This document shows, one piece after another, positions 17,321 through 26,981 of a DNA stretch of 64,000 nucleotides. Each line of letters begins with the position of its first letter. Position 1 is the stretch's first letter. Location of the stretch: NCBI RefSeq assembly GCF_000495835.1, contig NZ_AWGC01000023.1, forward strand, positions 46,881-110,880, given 5' to 3'. The stretch is from Asticcacaulis sp. AC402. GTDB lineage: Bacteria; Pseudomonadota; Alphaproteobacteria; Caulobacterales; Caulobacteraceae. The position numbers and the translations under genes are program-made. Below the pieces are notes generated by a model, which did not search any database, was not told where the DNA came from, and worked only from the letters and a program-made list of their open reading frames with translations.

Positions 17321-19417
17321 ATGATCGATCGTCGTCACCTCCTCAGCACCGCCCTGGCGGGCGCGCTGGGAACACTGCCTCCCTCGATTGCGCGCGCGCT
17401 CGATATTCCGGCCAGGGTACGGACCGGCACGCTTCAAGATGTCGAACACGTCGTCATCCTGATGCAGGAAAACCGTTCGTTCGACCACTATTTTGGCACG
17501 CTCAACGGCGTCCAGGGCTTTGGCGACCGCTTCGCGATTCCGGTCGCCGATATCGGGGCGCGCAAACGCGGCACCGTTTTTGCGCAACCGCGCGATGGCG
17601 ATCCTTATAAACTGATTGCGCCCTTCCCGCTCGACACGGCGAAGGACTTCCGCCTGATGCGCGTCGAAGGCACCCCGCACAGTTTCAAGGACGCCCAGGA
17701 CGCCTGGGATCACGGCCGGATGGGGCGCTGGCCCGACGCTAAGCACAACCACGCCATGGGCTATTTCACCCGCGCCGACCTGCCGTTCCAGTATGCCCTG
17801 GCCGAGGCCTTCACCCTCTGCGACGCCTACTTCTGCGCCATGCACGCCGGCACCAACCCCAACCGGCTGTTTCACTGGACCGGCAAGAATACCGGCCCCG
17901 GCGGCCCGGCGATCGACAACGGCTATGACTCGCTGAGTGCCGATCCCGCTGGCCACGGCGGCTATGACTGGACGACCTATCCCGAACGACTGAGCGCTGC
18001 CGGCATCGAGTGGCAGGTCTACCAGGACATGGACGACAACTTCACCGACAATCCTTTGGCCGGATTTAAAACTTACCGCGCCGCCCATAGGGCGTCGTCG
18101 CAACGCTTGATGGACCTGGCACGGCGGTCAATCCGTACTCGCGACCTGGATGGCTTGAAGGCCGATGTCGTGGCGAACAAGCTGCCGCAGGTATCGTGGA
18201 TCGTCGCCACCGCGGAAGGGTCGGAGCACCCCGGACCGTCCAGCCCGGCCCAGGGCGCCGACTACACCGCCCGCGTGCTCGATGCTCTGACGGCCAATCC
18301 CGAGGTCTGGGCCAAGACCGTCCTGCTGATTAACTTCGATGAGAATGATGGCTATTTCGACCATGTCCCGCCGCCGGCGCCACCTTCGCTGGATGCAGAC
18401 GGCAAGCCGCTGGGCCACAGCGCCATCGACACGTCCGGCGAGTATCATGCCGGCAAGGGTGCGTACAACAACCGTCCCTACGGCCTGGGACCGCGGGTGC
18501 CGATGTATGTCGTTTCGCCGTGGTCGAAGGGCGGTTATGTCGCGTCGGAAGTGTTCGATCACACCTCGGTCATCCGCTTTCTCGAGGCGCGGTTTGGCAT
18601 CACTGAGCCTAATATCTCAGCCTGGCGTCGGACCGTGTGCGGTGATCTGACCTCGTGTTTCGACTTTGCGACGCCGAACGATCAGGTTTTCTTTCAGCAT
18701 TTTCCGGCAACGAAGGCCCTGGCCGACAAGGCGCGCGCGCTTGGCGGCCGGACCACGCCGAAGACACCGACAGCCCTGGCAGCGCCAGTCCAGGCACAAG
18801 GGCAAAGACCGCGACGGGCGACGCCTTATGACCTCACGGCGGATCTGAGTTGGGCACCGATCGAGGTTTTCGCGTACCTGCACCTGCGCAACCACAGCCG
18901 CGATCGTGCGGCCGTTTTCCATCTGTATGACCGCCTAAGTCTTGGTCAGCCGCCTTTGCGATTCACCGTGGCGCCCGGCGGAAACTACATTTACGCCCGC
19001 CCCGACGACATGCGGCTAAAATCCTTCGGCGAAAGCAACGACGGTGCCTATGACTGGTGGCTGCTCGGACCGAACGGCTTTTTCCGCCGCTTCTCCGGAA
19101 CGGTCTACGGGGTTGACGCCTCGGTGGACGGCGCCGTTTTGACACTGCAGAATCCATCGTTCAAACATACGGCAAAAGTGACGGTTCAGGATGCTCACGG
19201 CAGCGAACGGGTCGTCGAATTGGCGCCCCAGCCACCCCATCACGACGACCACGCGACCGTATCGGAAAAAGTCGCAGTGGTCCTGTCTTCGGGTTGGTAT
19301 GACGTGACGGTGCGCGGCGAGGGTTTCTTGCGCCGTTTCGCCGGTCATGTTGAGAACGGGCAAGCGTCGCTGTCGGATCCCCTGGCCTTTGGCGCAGCGC
19401 CCATAATAGTTGAATAG
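17321..19417 (+). CDS. Tat-exported phospholipase C (phosphocholine-specific type)
   Basis: 698 residues. A twin-arginine signal ([17 protein letters not shown]) is followed by the PF04185 phosphoesterase domain (about 40-440) with [11 protein letters not shown] at 49-59 and [15 protein letters not shown] as metal and catalytic motifs. Two DUF756-like C-terminal domains follow (about 505-690; [29 protein letters not shown]). This architecture and length match bacterial phosphocholine-hydrolysing phospholipase C, which releases phosphocholine from phosphatidylcholine or sphingomyelin. It lies between rplT and pheS, where such a gene is not usual. Substrate preference is inferred from architecture. 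Confidence 0.9.
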   Translation: MIDRRHLLSTALAGALGTLPPSIARALDIPARVRTGTLQDVEHVVILMQENRSFDHYFGTLNGVQGFGDRFAIPVADIGARKRGTVFAQPRDGDPYKLIAPFPLDTAKDFRLMRVEGTPHSFKDAQDAWDHGRMGRWPDAKHNHAMGYFTRADLPFQYALAEAFTLCDAYFCAMHAGTNPNRLFHWTGKNTGPGGPAIDNGYDSLSADPAGHGGYDWTTYPERLSAAGIEWQVYQDMDDNFTDNPLAGFKTYRAAHRASSQRLMDLARRSIRTRDLDGLKADVVANKLPQVSWIVATAEGSEHPGPSSPAQGADYTARVLDALTANPEVWAKTVLLINFDENDGYFDHVPPPAPPSLDADGKPLGHSAIDTSGEYHAGKGAYNNRPYGLGPRVPMYVVSPWSKGGYVASEVFDHTSVIRFLEARFGITEPNISAWRRTVCGDLTSCFDFATPNDQVFFQHFPATKALADKARALGGRTTPKTPTALAAPVQAQGQRPRRATPYDLTADLSWAPIEVFAYLHLRNHSRDRAAVFHLYDRLSLGQPPLRFTVAPGGNYIYARPDDMRLKSFGESNDGAYDWWLLGPNGFFRRFSGTVYGVDASVDGAVLTLQNPSFKHTAKVTVQDAHGSERVVELAPQPPHHDDHATVSEKVAVVLSSGWYDVTVRGEGFLRRFAGHVENGQASLSDPLAFGAAPIIVE

Positions 19418-19437
19418 AGGCCCTCCCGGAACGCCAG

Positions 19438-19505
19438 AAAGCCCCTCACCCGATCGCGTTCACTTCGTTCCGCTCTCGTCCTCTCCCCTCGCGAGGGGAG
19501 AGGGA
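19438..19505. repeat. REP-like repeat family D
   Basis: CCCCTCACCCGATCGCGTTC..CTCTCCCCTCGCGAGGGGAGAG contains a perfect CTCCCCTCGCGAGGGGAG palindrome. The reverse complement recurs at 54412-54476. It lies in the leader of pheS. Confidence 0.65.
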
Positions 19506-19580
19506 AAGAAAGACAAAAACTGCTTCACAGGCTGGGCGGCAGGCACTAAAGACGCAGGACCTTTTCAAGAAGCCTGTGTC

Positions 19581-20654
19581 ATGACCGTCTACGCCGACCT
19601 GCAAACCGAAATCGAAGCCGAGATCGCTTCCGCCGCTGACCTTAACGCCCTGGACGCCGTGCGCGTCTCGGCGCTGGGCAAGACCGGCCGTATCTCCGGC
19701 CTGCTCAAGACCCTGGGTAGCCTGCCGCCGGAAGAACGCAAAACCACCGGTGCTGCCATCAATACCGTGCGCGACCAGATCCAGGCCGTGCTCGATTCCC
19801 GGAAGTCGGAACTGGAAGCGGCGCACCTGGCCGCTCGCCTGCAGAGCGAACGCATTGACCTCAGCCTGCCGTCGGCACCGCGCGCCAGGGGCGGGGTTCA
19901 CCCGACCCTGCAGGTCATGGATGAGATGATTGCCATCTTCGCCGACCTGGGCTTCGAGGTCGCCGAAGGCCCGGATATCGAAGACGATTTCCATAATTTC
20001 ACCGCGCTGAACTTTCCGGAAAAGCACCCGGCGCGGGAGATGCACGACACCTTCTTCTTCCATCCGGACGAGAACGGCGTGCGCAAACTGCTGCGCACCC
20101 ATACCTCGCCGGTGCAGATCCGCACCATGGTGTCGGGCAAGCCGCCGTTCCGCCTGATCGCGCCGGGGCGCGTCTTCCGCTGCGACAGCGACCAGACCCA
20201 TACGCCGATGTTCCACCAGATCGAGGGCCTGGTCATCGACCGCAATGCCCATATGGGCCATCTGAAGTGGGTGTTGGAGACCTTTATCTCCCGGTTCTTC
20301 GAGACCGATGACGTGGTCACCCAGTTCCGCCCGCACCATTTTCCGTTCACCGAACCGTCGGCGGAGATGGATGTGCGCTGTTCATGGGAAAAGGGCGAAC
20401 TCAAGGTCGGCCAGGGCGATTCCTGGCTGGAAATCCTGGGCTGCGGCATGGTTCATCCCAATGTTTTGAAGGCCTGCGGCGTCGATCCTGATGAGTATCA
20501 GGGCTTTGCCTGGGGCATGGGCGTCGACCGCCTGGCCATGCTGAAATACGGTGTGCCGGATTTGCGCGACATGTTCGCCGCCGATTCCCGCTGGCTGAAC
20601 CACTACAGCTTCAGCGCCTTTGCCGCCCCCAACAGTGCCTCCGGCCTGAGTTAA
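19581..20654 (+). CDS. pheS: Phenylalanine-tRNA ligase alpha subunit
   Basis: 357 residues. An N-terminal coiled-coil (about 1-85) is followed by the class II catalytic core: motif 1 region [21 protein letters not shown], motif 2 [27 protein letters not shown], motif 3 [20 protein letters not shown] 19581 gives the family length (about 340-360); longer upstream reading is repeat DNA. It forms an alpha2beta2 enzyme with PheT. Confidence 0.97.
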   Translation: MTVYADLQTEIEAEIASAADLNALDAVRVSALGKTGRISGLLKTLGSLPPEERKTTGAAINTVRDQIQAVLDSRKSELEAAHLAARLQSERIDLSLPSAPRARGGVHPTLQVMDEMIAIFADLGFEVAEGPDIEDDFHNFTALNFPEKHPAREMHDTFFFHPDENGVRKLLRTHTSPVQIRTMVSGKPPFRLIAPGRVFRCDSDQTHTPMFHQIEGLVIDRNAHMGHLKWVLETFISRFFETDDVVTQFRPHHFPFTEPSAEMDVRCSWEKGELKVGQGDSWLEILGCGMVHPNVLKACGVDPDEYQGFAWGMGVDRLAMLKYGVPDLRDMFAADSRWLNHYSFSAFAAPNSASGLS

Positions 20655-20661
20655 ACCCTTC

Positions 20662-20712
20662 CCTCTCCTCCCCATTTTATGGGGAGGGGGACCGCGAAGC
20701 GGTGGAGGGGTC
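20662..20712. repeat. REP-like repeat family C inside the pheS-pheT gap
   Basis: CTCCTCCCCATTTTATGGGGAGG palindrome followed by GGGACCGCGAAGCGGTGGAGGGG. It separates two genes normally tightly joined (gap 101 nt). Confidence 0.6.
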
Positions 20713-20755
20713 CCTTCCCGCTTTTACGAACCATTCCGAACCCAAAGTTCACACC

Positions 20756-23131
20756 ATGAAATTCTCGCTCTCCTGGCTTAAAGACCATCTCGACACCACG
20801 GCCGATATCGACGCCGTTGCCGCCGCCATGACCATGGCCGGGCTGGAGGTCGAGGACATCCACGATCCGTCCAAAGCGCTGAAAGTGTTCAGCGTCGCCA
20901 GGGTCGTCGAAGCCGCCCGCCACCCCAATGCCGACAAGCTTCAGGTGCTGCAGGTCGATACCATCGACGGCCGCAAGGAGATCGTCTGCGGCGCCCCCAA
21001 TGCCCGCGCCGGCATGACCACCATCTATGCCCCGATCGGCGCTTACGTACCGGGCCTGGGGGTCACCCTGGTCGAAAAGCCGGTCCGCGGCGTCACCTCC
21101 AACGGCATGATGTGCTCGGCCGCCGAGCTGGAGCTGGGCGACGACCACGACGGTATTCTCGACCTTTCCGGAGATCTGGACGTCGGGACGCCGGCCGCCG
21201 TGGTTTTCGGCGCTGAGCCGGTGATCGACTTCGAAGTGACGCCCAACCGTCCCGACTGGCTGGGGGTGCACGGCATCGCCCGCGACCTGGCGGCCACCGG
21301 TCTTGGCACGTTCAAGGACACAGCGATCACCGCCGTGCCGGGCCAGTTCGCCTGCCCGGTGGCGATCAAGGTCGATGGCGAGGCCTGTCAGGTGTTCGCC
21401 GGCCGGGTCATCCGCGGCGTCAAGAACGGCCCGTCGCCGGCGTGGCTGCAGGCCAAGCTGAAGTCGATCGGGTTGAAGCCGATCTCGGCCCTGGTCGACA
21501 TCACCAACTACCTGTCGTTCGACCGCGCGCGGCCGCTGCACGTCTATGACCTGAGCAAGCTGAGCGGTTCGGTCATCGTCGCCGGTCTGGCGCCGGATGG
21601 GGAGCACCTGGAGGCGCTGGACGGCAAGACCTACGCGCTGAACGGCGAGATGTGCGCCATCATGGATTCGTCCGGCGTGATCGGCCTGGCTGGGGTCATG
21701 GGCGGCGAGTCGACCAAGGTCGATGAGACCACCACGGATGTCTTCGTCGAAAGCGCCTGGTTTGACCCGATCCGCACGGCGCAGACCGGCCGGACCTTGA
21801 GCCTGTTCTCGGATGCGCAGTACCGTTTCGCGCGTGGTGTCGATCCGGAGTCGGCGGTGCCAGGCCTGGAACTGGCGACAAAGCTGATCCTGGACCTGTG
21901 CGGCGGTGAGCCGTCCGAGCTCGTGGTGGCGGGTGAAGCGCCGGCGCGCCGGCCCGACGTGGCTTTCGATCCAGCCTATGTCAAAAGGCTGACCGGCCTT
22001 GATGTCCCGGCCGACGAGATTACGAAGATTCTGACGGCCCTGGGCTTTGGTGTGGCCGCCGATGGCACGGTGTCGGTGCCGTCATGGCGCCGCGATGTGG
22101 ACGGCAAGGCCGACCTGGTCGAGGAAATCGCCCGCATCTACGGCTTCGACAAGCTGCCAGCGACGCCGCTGCCGACGATCGCGCCGCGTCCCGGTGGCGT
22201 TCTGACGGCGCAGCAGGCCAAGGCCCGCGCCGCCCGTCGCGCTCTGGCCGCTTTGGGCTACAGCGAGGCGGTGACCTGGTCGTTCATGCGCCAGGACTGG
22301 GCCGCCCTGTTTGGCGGTGGCGCCGATGCGCTGGTGCTGGCCAATCCGATCGCCTCGGAGCTGAACTGCATGCGTCCGGCGGTGTTACCGAACCTGCTGG
22401 AAGCCGCCGGCCGTAACGCCGCGCGCGGCCAGTATGGCGTGCAACTGTTCGAGATCGGGCCGGTCTATTTCGGCCTGGAGCCCGGCGACCAGAAGCCGGT
22501 CATTGCCGCACTGCGCGCGCCGGACAAGGCGCGGCACTGGACCAATGCCCGCGAGGACAATCTGTTCGCGCTGAAGGGTGACCTGCTGTCGCTGCTGGAA
22601 ACGGTGGGTGTGCCGGTGGCGTCGCTATCCCTGGTCCAGGGCAGTAATGCCGCCCACTGGCATCCGGGCCGTTCGGCGCGGCTGCAACTGGGCCCCAAGC
22701 AGGTGATAGCCGAGTTCGGTGAACTGCATCCGGCCGTGTTGAAGGCGATGGATCTGGACGGGGCCTATGTCGGGTTCGAGATCCGCGTCGACAACCTGCC
22801 GGTCGGCAAGGCCAAGTCCGGCAAGTCGCGCGGGGCTCTGACGCTATCGTCGCTGATGCCGCTGACGCGCGACTTCGCCTTCCTGTTGGCCGATACGGCG
22901 GCCGCCGGCGATCTGGTCCGCGCCATCAAGGGCGCCGACAAGGCGCTGATTGGCGATGCCCGGGTGTTCGACGTTTATACCGGCCAGGGCGTGCCCGATG
23001 GTCACAAGTCTCTGGCCGTCGAGGTGGTGCTGACCCCGACCGACAAGACGCTAACCGAGCCGGAAATCGATGCCCTGTCGCAGAAAGTCATCGCCGCGGC
23101 CCAAAAGGCCGGGGCGGTTCTTCGGAGTTAA
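20756..23131 (+). CDS. pheT: Phenylalanine-tRNA ligase beta subunit
   Basis: 791 residues. It starts [19 protein letters not shown], with the tRNA-binding OB fold at about 40-150 ([22 protein letters not shown]). The B3/4 editing region follows ([22 protein letters not shown]), then B5 (about 395-470), the catalytic-like core, and the C-terminal FDX-ACB anticodon-binding domain (about 697-790; [14 protein letters not shown]). ATG 20756 fits the family; upstream sequence is repeat. It completes the synthetase with PheS. Confidence 0.97.
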   Translation: MKFSLSWLKDHLDTTADIDAVAAAMTMAGLEVEDIHDPSKALKVFSVARVVEAARHPNADKLQVLQVDTIDGRKEIVCGAPNARAGMTTIYAPIGAYVPGLGVTLVEKPVRGVTSNGMMCSAAELELGDDHDGILDLSGDLDVGTPAAVVFGAEPVIDFEVTPNRPDWLGVHGIARDLAATGLGTFKDTAITAVPGQFACPVAIKVDGEACQVFAGRVIRGVKNGPSPAWLQAKLKSIGLKPISALVDITNYLSFDRARPLHVYDLSKLSGSVIVAGLAPDGEHLEALDGKTYALNGEMCAIMDSSGVIGLAGVMGGESTKVDETTTDVFVESAWFDPIRTAQTGRTLSLFSDAQYRFARGVDPESAVPGLELATKLILDLCGGEPSELVVAGEAPARRPDVAFDPAYVKRLTGLDVPADEITKILTALGFGVAADGTVSVPSWRRDVDGKADLVEEIARIYGFDKLPATPLPTIAPRPGGVLTAQQAKARAARRALAALGYSEAVTWSFMRQDWAALFGGGADALVLANPIASELNCMRPAVLPNLLEAAGRNAARGQYGVQLFEIGPVYFGLEPGDQKPVIAALRAPDKARHWTNAREDNLFALKGDLLSLLETVGVPVASLSLVQGSNAAHWHPGRSARLQLGPKQVIAEFGELHPAVLKAMDLDGAYVGFEIRVDNLPVGKAKSGKSRGALTLSSLMPLTRDFAFLLADTAAAGDLVRAIKGADKALIGDARVFDVYTGQGVPDGHKSLAVEVVLTPTDKTLTEPEIDALSQKVIAAAQKAGAVLRS

Positions 23132-23152
23132 GGGGCGGATTTAAGCTTCAGG

Positions 23153-23180
23153 AAAAGGGTCGCTTCGGCGGCCCTTTTTT
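23153..23180 (+). terminator. Rho-independent terminator after pheT
   Basis: AAAAGGGTCGC-TTCG-GCGGCCCTTTTTT: a UUCG-loop stem with a T6 tail, 22 nt after pheT. Confidence 0.85.
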
Positions 23181-23252
23181 GTGGCATACAGGGAGGAAAT
23201 GCGGCGCGAGCGCCGGGCGTAGCCCGAAGCGGAACCGCCATTCTACAAGGTG

Positions 23253-23819
23253 TCACCGTAAATTGTCGGCAGGACCGCAGTTGATGCCCCTTAGTAGGAG
23301 TTGCCGGCAAACCCGGTCCACGACGAATTCACTTTCTCTGTGGCTTATGACGTAGCCACCGCGCTCCAGGTGTTCGAGACCGCTGGGGAGCGCGTAGATG
23401 TCGCCGCGATTCCGAGCTGTACCCTCAATGTAATACGCGAGAAGGCTCACCACTTTCGGCGACTGATCGTAAATCTTTTCCTTGCCTTTCAGCCATTTGG
23501 CAAACGCGCGAACGATTCTTTGAAGGCGCTTACCTTCGGGCAATGACAGGGTGGGCAGAAAATGAACTTCACCTACCGTCCAAAGTATTTCGCGACACAG
23601 CGTCGGCAAGACAATGGTCACGACCGGCGACCGCGAAACGTCAATGGCGGCCTTTTCATTATAAACGAGAGGACCGAAGCTGCGAAAATACAGCACAAAT
23701 CCGTATTCCGTCGATGTCTCTTCCGGCGGTTCGGGCAAGTTCCGAAACCACTCGATCACGGCGCTGGAGGGACCAGGCGCCTCTACAAAATACGAAGTTG
23801 AGCCTGTCAGCCGCGTCAT
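23253..23819 (-). CDS. Hypothetical protein
   Basis: 188 residues, soluble, starting MTRLTGSTSYFVEAPGPSSA. It contains EYGFVLYFRSFGPLVYNE, SPVVTIVLPTLCREILWTVGEVHFLPT and a basic WLKGKEKIYD segment. It resembles sporadic uncharacterised proteins but no domain is recognised. The ribosome-binding site is weak and base composition is lower in GC than the pheST genes, which fits recent acquisition. It sits next to a toxin-antitoxin module. Confidence 0.6.
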   Translation of the reverse strand: MTRLTGSTSYFVEAPGPSSAVIEWFRNLPEPPEETSTEYGFVLYFRSFGPLVYNEKAAIDVSRSPVVTIVLPTLCREILWTVGEVHFLPTLSLPEGKRLQRIVRAFAKWLKGKEKIYDQSPKVVSLLAYYIEGTARNRGDIYALPSGLEHLERGGYVISHRESEFVVDRVCRQLLLRGINCGPADNLR

Positions 23820-23930
23820 GACGACGAGCTTAGCAGGTGAACACCGTACCCGAAAGGTCTACCCTTTAACTCCGCCAGGGCAGACCACGAGCGAGGTCTA
23901 ACGCAACAAGATTTGCTCAACCAGAGTGCG

Positions 23931-23979
23931 CGGGCGGAGATGGGCGGCGGCCTTTGCCACGCCCAAGGTAATTGCCTTT
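23931..23979 (-). pseudogene. Short possible remnant of an LRR-kinase gene
   Basis: On the minus strand this reads KAITLGVAKAAAHLRPR, close to SIALGVAEAAAHLHARG of the kinase at 25216-26508. About 34 of 41 bases match 25500-25542. No start, no catalytic loop and no longer frame are preserved. It is short enough that chance similarity is possible. Confidence 0.35.
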
Positions 23980-23994
23980 CGGCGGGCGTCGATG

Positions 23995-24009
23995 TACGAA
24001 ATATTCGTA
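23995..24009. promoter_or_regulatory. Palindromic operator of the parD-parE module
   Basis: TACGAAATATTCGTA is a perfect palindrome (TACGAA-ATA-TTCGTA) ending 15 nt before the antitoxin start. ParD-type antitoxins bind such sites to repress their own operon. Confidence 0.6.
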
Positions 24010-24024
24010 TAGGTGAGGTTGGTT

Positions 24025-24291
24025 ATGGCTACGTCCGTTTATCTGGGTGCGCATTTTGAGAACTTCGCGGCGCAAATGGTGCAAAGCGGACGCTACAACA
24101 ACACGAGCGAATTGGTGCGTGAAGGTCTGCGCATCATCGAAGAGCGGGAGCGCCGTCTGGCGTCGCTGGACACCCGGTTGGAACGCAGCCGCGCCGACGT
24201 CAAGGCCGGTCGAGTCAAACCGGCAGAACAGGTGTTCGATCGCCTGGAAGCCGAGTATTCGCGGATGGCCGAAGAGCGCGGGGACCTGTGA
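24025..24291 (+). CDS. parD: ParD-like antitoxin
   Basis: 88 residues. The ribbon-helix-helix N-terminus (MATSVYLGAHFENFAAQMV, SGRYNNTSELVREGLRIIEE) is typical of type II ParD/CC2985-family antitoxins, and the charged C-terminal tail (RSRADVKAGRVKPAEQVFDRLEAEY) is the toxin-binding part. AGGTGAGG precedes ATG 24025. Its TGA overlaps the GTG of the ParE frame by two bases, the usual coupling. It remains intact although the toxin frame is interrupted. Confidence 0.88.
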   Translation: MATSVYLGAHFENFAAQMVQSGRYNNTSELVREGLRIIEERERRLASLDTRLERSRADVKAGRVKPAEQVFDRLEAEYSRMAEERGDL

Positions 24292-24587
24292 GGGTCTTCT
24301 TCTCGTAGGACGCCGAGGCCGGGCTGGAAGAGATCGGCGACTATATCGCCAAGGACAATCCCCGAAGAGCGATCAGCTTCACACGCGAACTGCGTGACGC
24401 AGCACTTGCGCTGGCCGAATATCCGAAAGCTTTCCCGCTCATCCCGCGCTACGAGGCCTACGGCCATCGCCGAAAACCCTACCGGGCCTATCTCATCATC
24501 TACACGGTCGAGGACGATCGTGTGGTTATTGATGCGATCCTGCATGGTTCGCAGGACTATGAGGCGATACTGTTTGGAGATCGCTGA
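24288..24587 (+). pseudogene. parE: ParE-like toxin with nonsense codon 7
   Basis: Starting at GTG 24288 (overlapping parD) the frame reads VRVFFS-stop-DAEAGLEEIGDYIAKDNPRRA and then runs open to TGA 24585-24587. It contains RRKPYRAYLIIYTVEDDRVVIDAILHGSQDY, the ParE/RelE-superfamily core, giving a full 99-residue length. The only lesion is TAG at 24306-24308. No alternative start with a ribosome-binding site follows closely. The toxin is therefore presumably not made, unless the stop is suppressed or is a sequencing error. Confidence 0.8.
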
Positions 24588-24709
24588 GCCGGCAGGAGCA
24601 TTCGGCATCGGTAGAGATTTATGGACGGGTGACAAGCGAATGCGATCCAAGTGCAAGGCTGTTGACCTCGTCAACAATTGCGCGCACGGTACTCTCCTAG
24701 GGTAGGGTC

Positions 24710-25063
24710 ATGACTTCCGAACTTGAGGTAAAGCGAAACCGCGCAACGGTCTGGTTGATCGTTAAAGGCGTTGTCTTGATTGTGACGGGATTTCTGTCGT
24801 CCATCGGGATGACTTTTGTATGCGTTATCAGAAACGCCCTTGAACCGTCGGACCGCGATTTCACATTTATGCACGAGCAGCCTGCGGCCGTTTACGCGGC
24901 CTTCTTCGCCGTGATGGTTATCTGGATATTCTTTGCCATCAGGTTCGCCTGGCGCAATCGAAACTGGCTGGGACTAAGCCTGTCGGCGGCCGCATTCATT
25001 GTATTCGCGCTCAAGGCCGATGACATCCTGAAATTCGCCTATCCCGTCTGCAACGCGTTCTGA
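24710..25063 (+). CDS. Small membrane protein of unknown function
   Basis: 117 residues with three predicted helices (WLIVKGVVLIVTGFLSSIGM, AAFFAVMVIWIFFAIRFAW, LGLSLSAAAFIVFAL). GGGTAGGGTC precedes the ATG. No family recognised; it stands alone between the ParDE locus and the LRR-kinase. Confidence 0.6.
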   Translation: MTSELEVKRNRATVWLIVKGVVLIVTGFLSSIGMTFVCVIRNALEPSDRDFTFMHEQPAAVYAAFFAVMVIWIFFAIRFAWRNRNWLGLSLSAAAFIVFALKADDILKFAYPVCNAF

Positions 25064-25215
25064 GCTTCTCGCCCCCCTGGAAGTGAGTCTGCAGTTTTCC
25101 ACTTTTGGCGTTAACTGGTAAAATCGACCAAATTTTCTTCGAATACAGATGAGAACGGCGAGGCGCGAAGGGCATAGCTGCTTTACAAAAACGCGCTCGC
25201 TGCAAGTCTGCGATC

Positions 25216-26508
25216 TTAAACAAGCGCGCGAATGGCATCGCTGAATAGGGGCCGGTCGCGGCTGTCCTCGCTTAGGCAGGTGGTCGTAAGGTCGTGGTAG
25301 GCGCGCGGCAGTGGGTCGTCGCAGATGGTCGCCAGTTCTTCCAGCAGACAGCCGAAGGCGCGGATGTCCAGGCTTTGCACGGCCCGGGCCTGGGGCGCGG
25401 CGGTGTCATAGAGGGAGGCTGCGCCCAGGTCGCTGAGCCAAGTATGGTGGCCGTCATACAGAATGTTGTGGGCGTAGAGGTCGCCGTTCAGGATGCCGCG
25501 GGCGTGCAGGTGGGCGGCGGCCTCGGCTACGCCCAGGGCAATCGACATGACGGAGGTAGCATCGAGCGCGGCATCGGCGGCATAGACGTCGCGCGTGCAG
25601 CTGTCGAAGCTGGGTGGGGCGGCCAGGGGGCGAAAGCGCGACTCCAGAAGTGGCATGACGGTGCCGTCGCGGCCGTCCGGGTGACCGGTCAAGCGGCCGA
25701 CGACCGGCAGCAGGTTGGGATGGTGTCCCGCTGCGAGGCCGGCGGCCATTTCGCTCCGCGGCAGGCCGTCGCTGGTCATGGCGTTTTTGAAAAGTTTGAC
25801 CGCGACGTCGTGGCCGGCGTGGCGCGCCTGATGAATATGGCCTGAGGCGCCCTCGCCCAGCCTTGCGCCCAATTCGATGTCGCTCCAGGCCAGGGATGGC
25901 GAGCGGGAGAGGCTGTCCGCTTCGGCTGTGGCTGTGAAGGGATTGCCGGCGCAGGCCAGCCACGACAGGCGCGGCAGGTCGAGCAGGTGTGTTGGCAGGG
26001 TGGTGAAGTCGTTGGCGGCGATGCGCAGCAGTTCGAGCCGGCGGCATTGCGTCAGGGTTTGTGGCAAGGTGGTGAGGCGGTTGCCCGTCAGCATCAGCTT
26101 TTGCAGGCGATCGCGGGTGCCGATGTGGTGTGGGATGGTCCTGAGGTGGTTGTCGGTCAGGATCAGGCAGCGGAGGTTTGGGGCCAAGGCGGCGGCGGGA
26201 ACTTCGGTCAGGGTTGAGCCGCGGAAGCCGATCATCTCCAGTTCGGGCAGGTTGCCAAGGGGTTCGGGGAGGACGGTGAAGCGGTTGCCGGAGCCGAACA
26301 GGACGCGCAGGCGGCGCAGGCGTGGGAGGTCGTGGGGCAGAGAGGTGAGATTGTTGCCGCCCAGGTCGAGGATTTCCAGCGTGTCGGCCAGGTCGAAGAT
26401 TTCGTCCGGGAAGGTCGTTAGGTCTTCGCATAGTTTCAGACGGGTGGCGCCTTGAAGGGCTCCGGAGCGAAGTTGTTGCAGGGTTTGCAGAGTCATGTGG
26501 CGTGTCAT
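25216..26508 (-). CDS. Leucine-rich repeat protein with C-terminal protein kinase domain
   Basis: 430 residues. About seven LRRs (residues 25-190; repeats such as LEILDLGGNNLTSLPHDL and LQKLMLTGNRLTTLPQTL) are followed by a small Ser/Thr kinase-like domain (about 210-430). Kinase motifs: GEGASG 218-223, VAVK 235-238 (ATP lysine), catalytic loop NGDLYAHN 341-348 with Asp343 (HRD replaced by NGD), and DLG 360-362 in place of DFG. The fold looks usable but atypical. ATG 26508 or 26496 could be the start; neither has a clear ribosome-binding site. The LRRs presumably recruit partners. The family occurs sporadically in proteobacteria; targets are unknown. Confidence 0.85.
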   Translation of the reverse strand: MTRHMTLQTLQQLRSGALQGATRLKLCEDLTTFPDEIFDLADTLEILDLGGNNLTSLPHDLPRLRRLRVLFGSGNRFTVLPEPLGNLPELEMIGFRGSTLTEVPAAALAPNLRCLILTDNHLRTIPHHIGTRDRLQKLMLTGNRLTTLPQTLTQCRRLELLRIAANDFTTLPTHLLDLPRLSWLACAGNPFTATAEADSLSRSPSLAWSDIELGARLGEGASGHIHQARHAGHDVAVKLFKNAMTSDGLPRSEMAAGLAAGHHPNLLPVVGRLTGHPDGRDGTVMPLLESRFRPLAAPPSFDSCTRDVYAADAALDATSVMSIALGVAEAAAHLHARGILNGDLYAHNILYDGHHTWLSDLGAASLYDTAAPQARAVQSLDIRAFGCLLEELATICDDPLPRAYHDLTTTCLSEDSRDRPLFSDAIRALV

Positions 26509-26529
26509 AGCGAGAAGGAATGCGTGCGG

Positions 26530-26830
26530 CCATACCGACGGGCGTTGACGGCTAAGAGGACCCCTCCGTCTCGACTTGCTTCGGCCCATAAGGGGCCTCC
26601 GCTCGCTCGCCACCTCCCCATCAAAGATAGGGAGGAGAAGGAAGTGAGGTCATGTCGCAACGGTTTTTCAATGGCGTTTGCGAAAGAAAGTCGCCCCACC
26701 ACCATTTCGCAGCGCTTCACTGCGTTACGCTTGCTCATGGTCCCCCTCCCCGCGTGAAGAACGCGGGGAGGTATAAGAAGGAGCCCCGCAGGCTCGCCGC
26801 TCCTCACGAGGGGAGAGGTAATAGAGAGAT
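26530..26830. repeat. REP-like repeat family C cluster
   Basis: GACCCCTCCGTCTCGA..GCCACCTCCCCATC, CGCCCCACCACCATTTCGC and TCATGGTCCCCCTCCCCGCG..CGCGGGGAGG follow one another. The last two also occur at 59059-59285 and in reverse at 48318-48565. The stretch 26509-26981 has no gene. Confidence 0.55.
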
Positions 26831-26981
26831 GACGTGCATCCTCGCAATCTCAACTTGAGCGCCGACCTAACCGCTTCATAACTAATAGATTTCCGCTGCG
26901 GCACCAATTTCCTGTCCCCCCCTTCCCTTACGATTTCTTTGTGTTACTTTAAACCAAAATAAGAATTTAGGGGTGTTGCGA

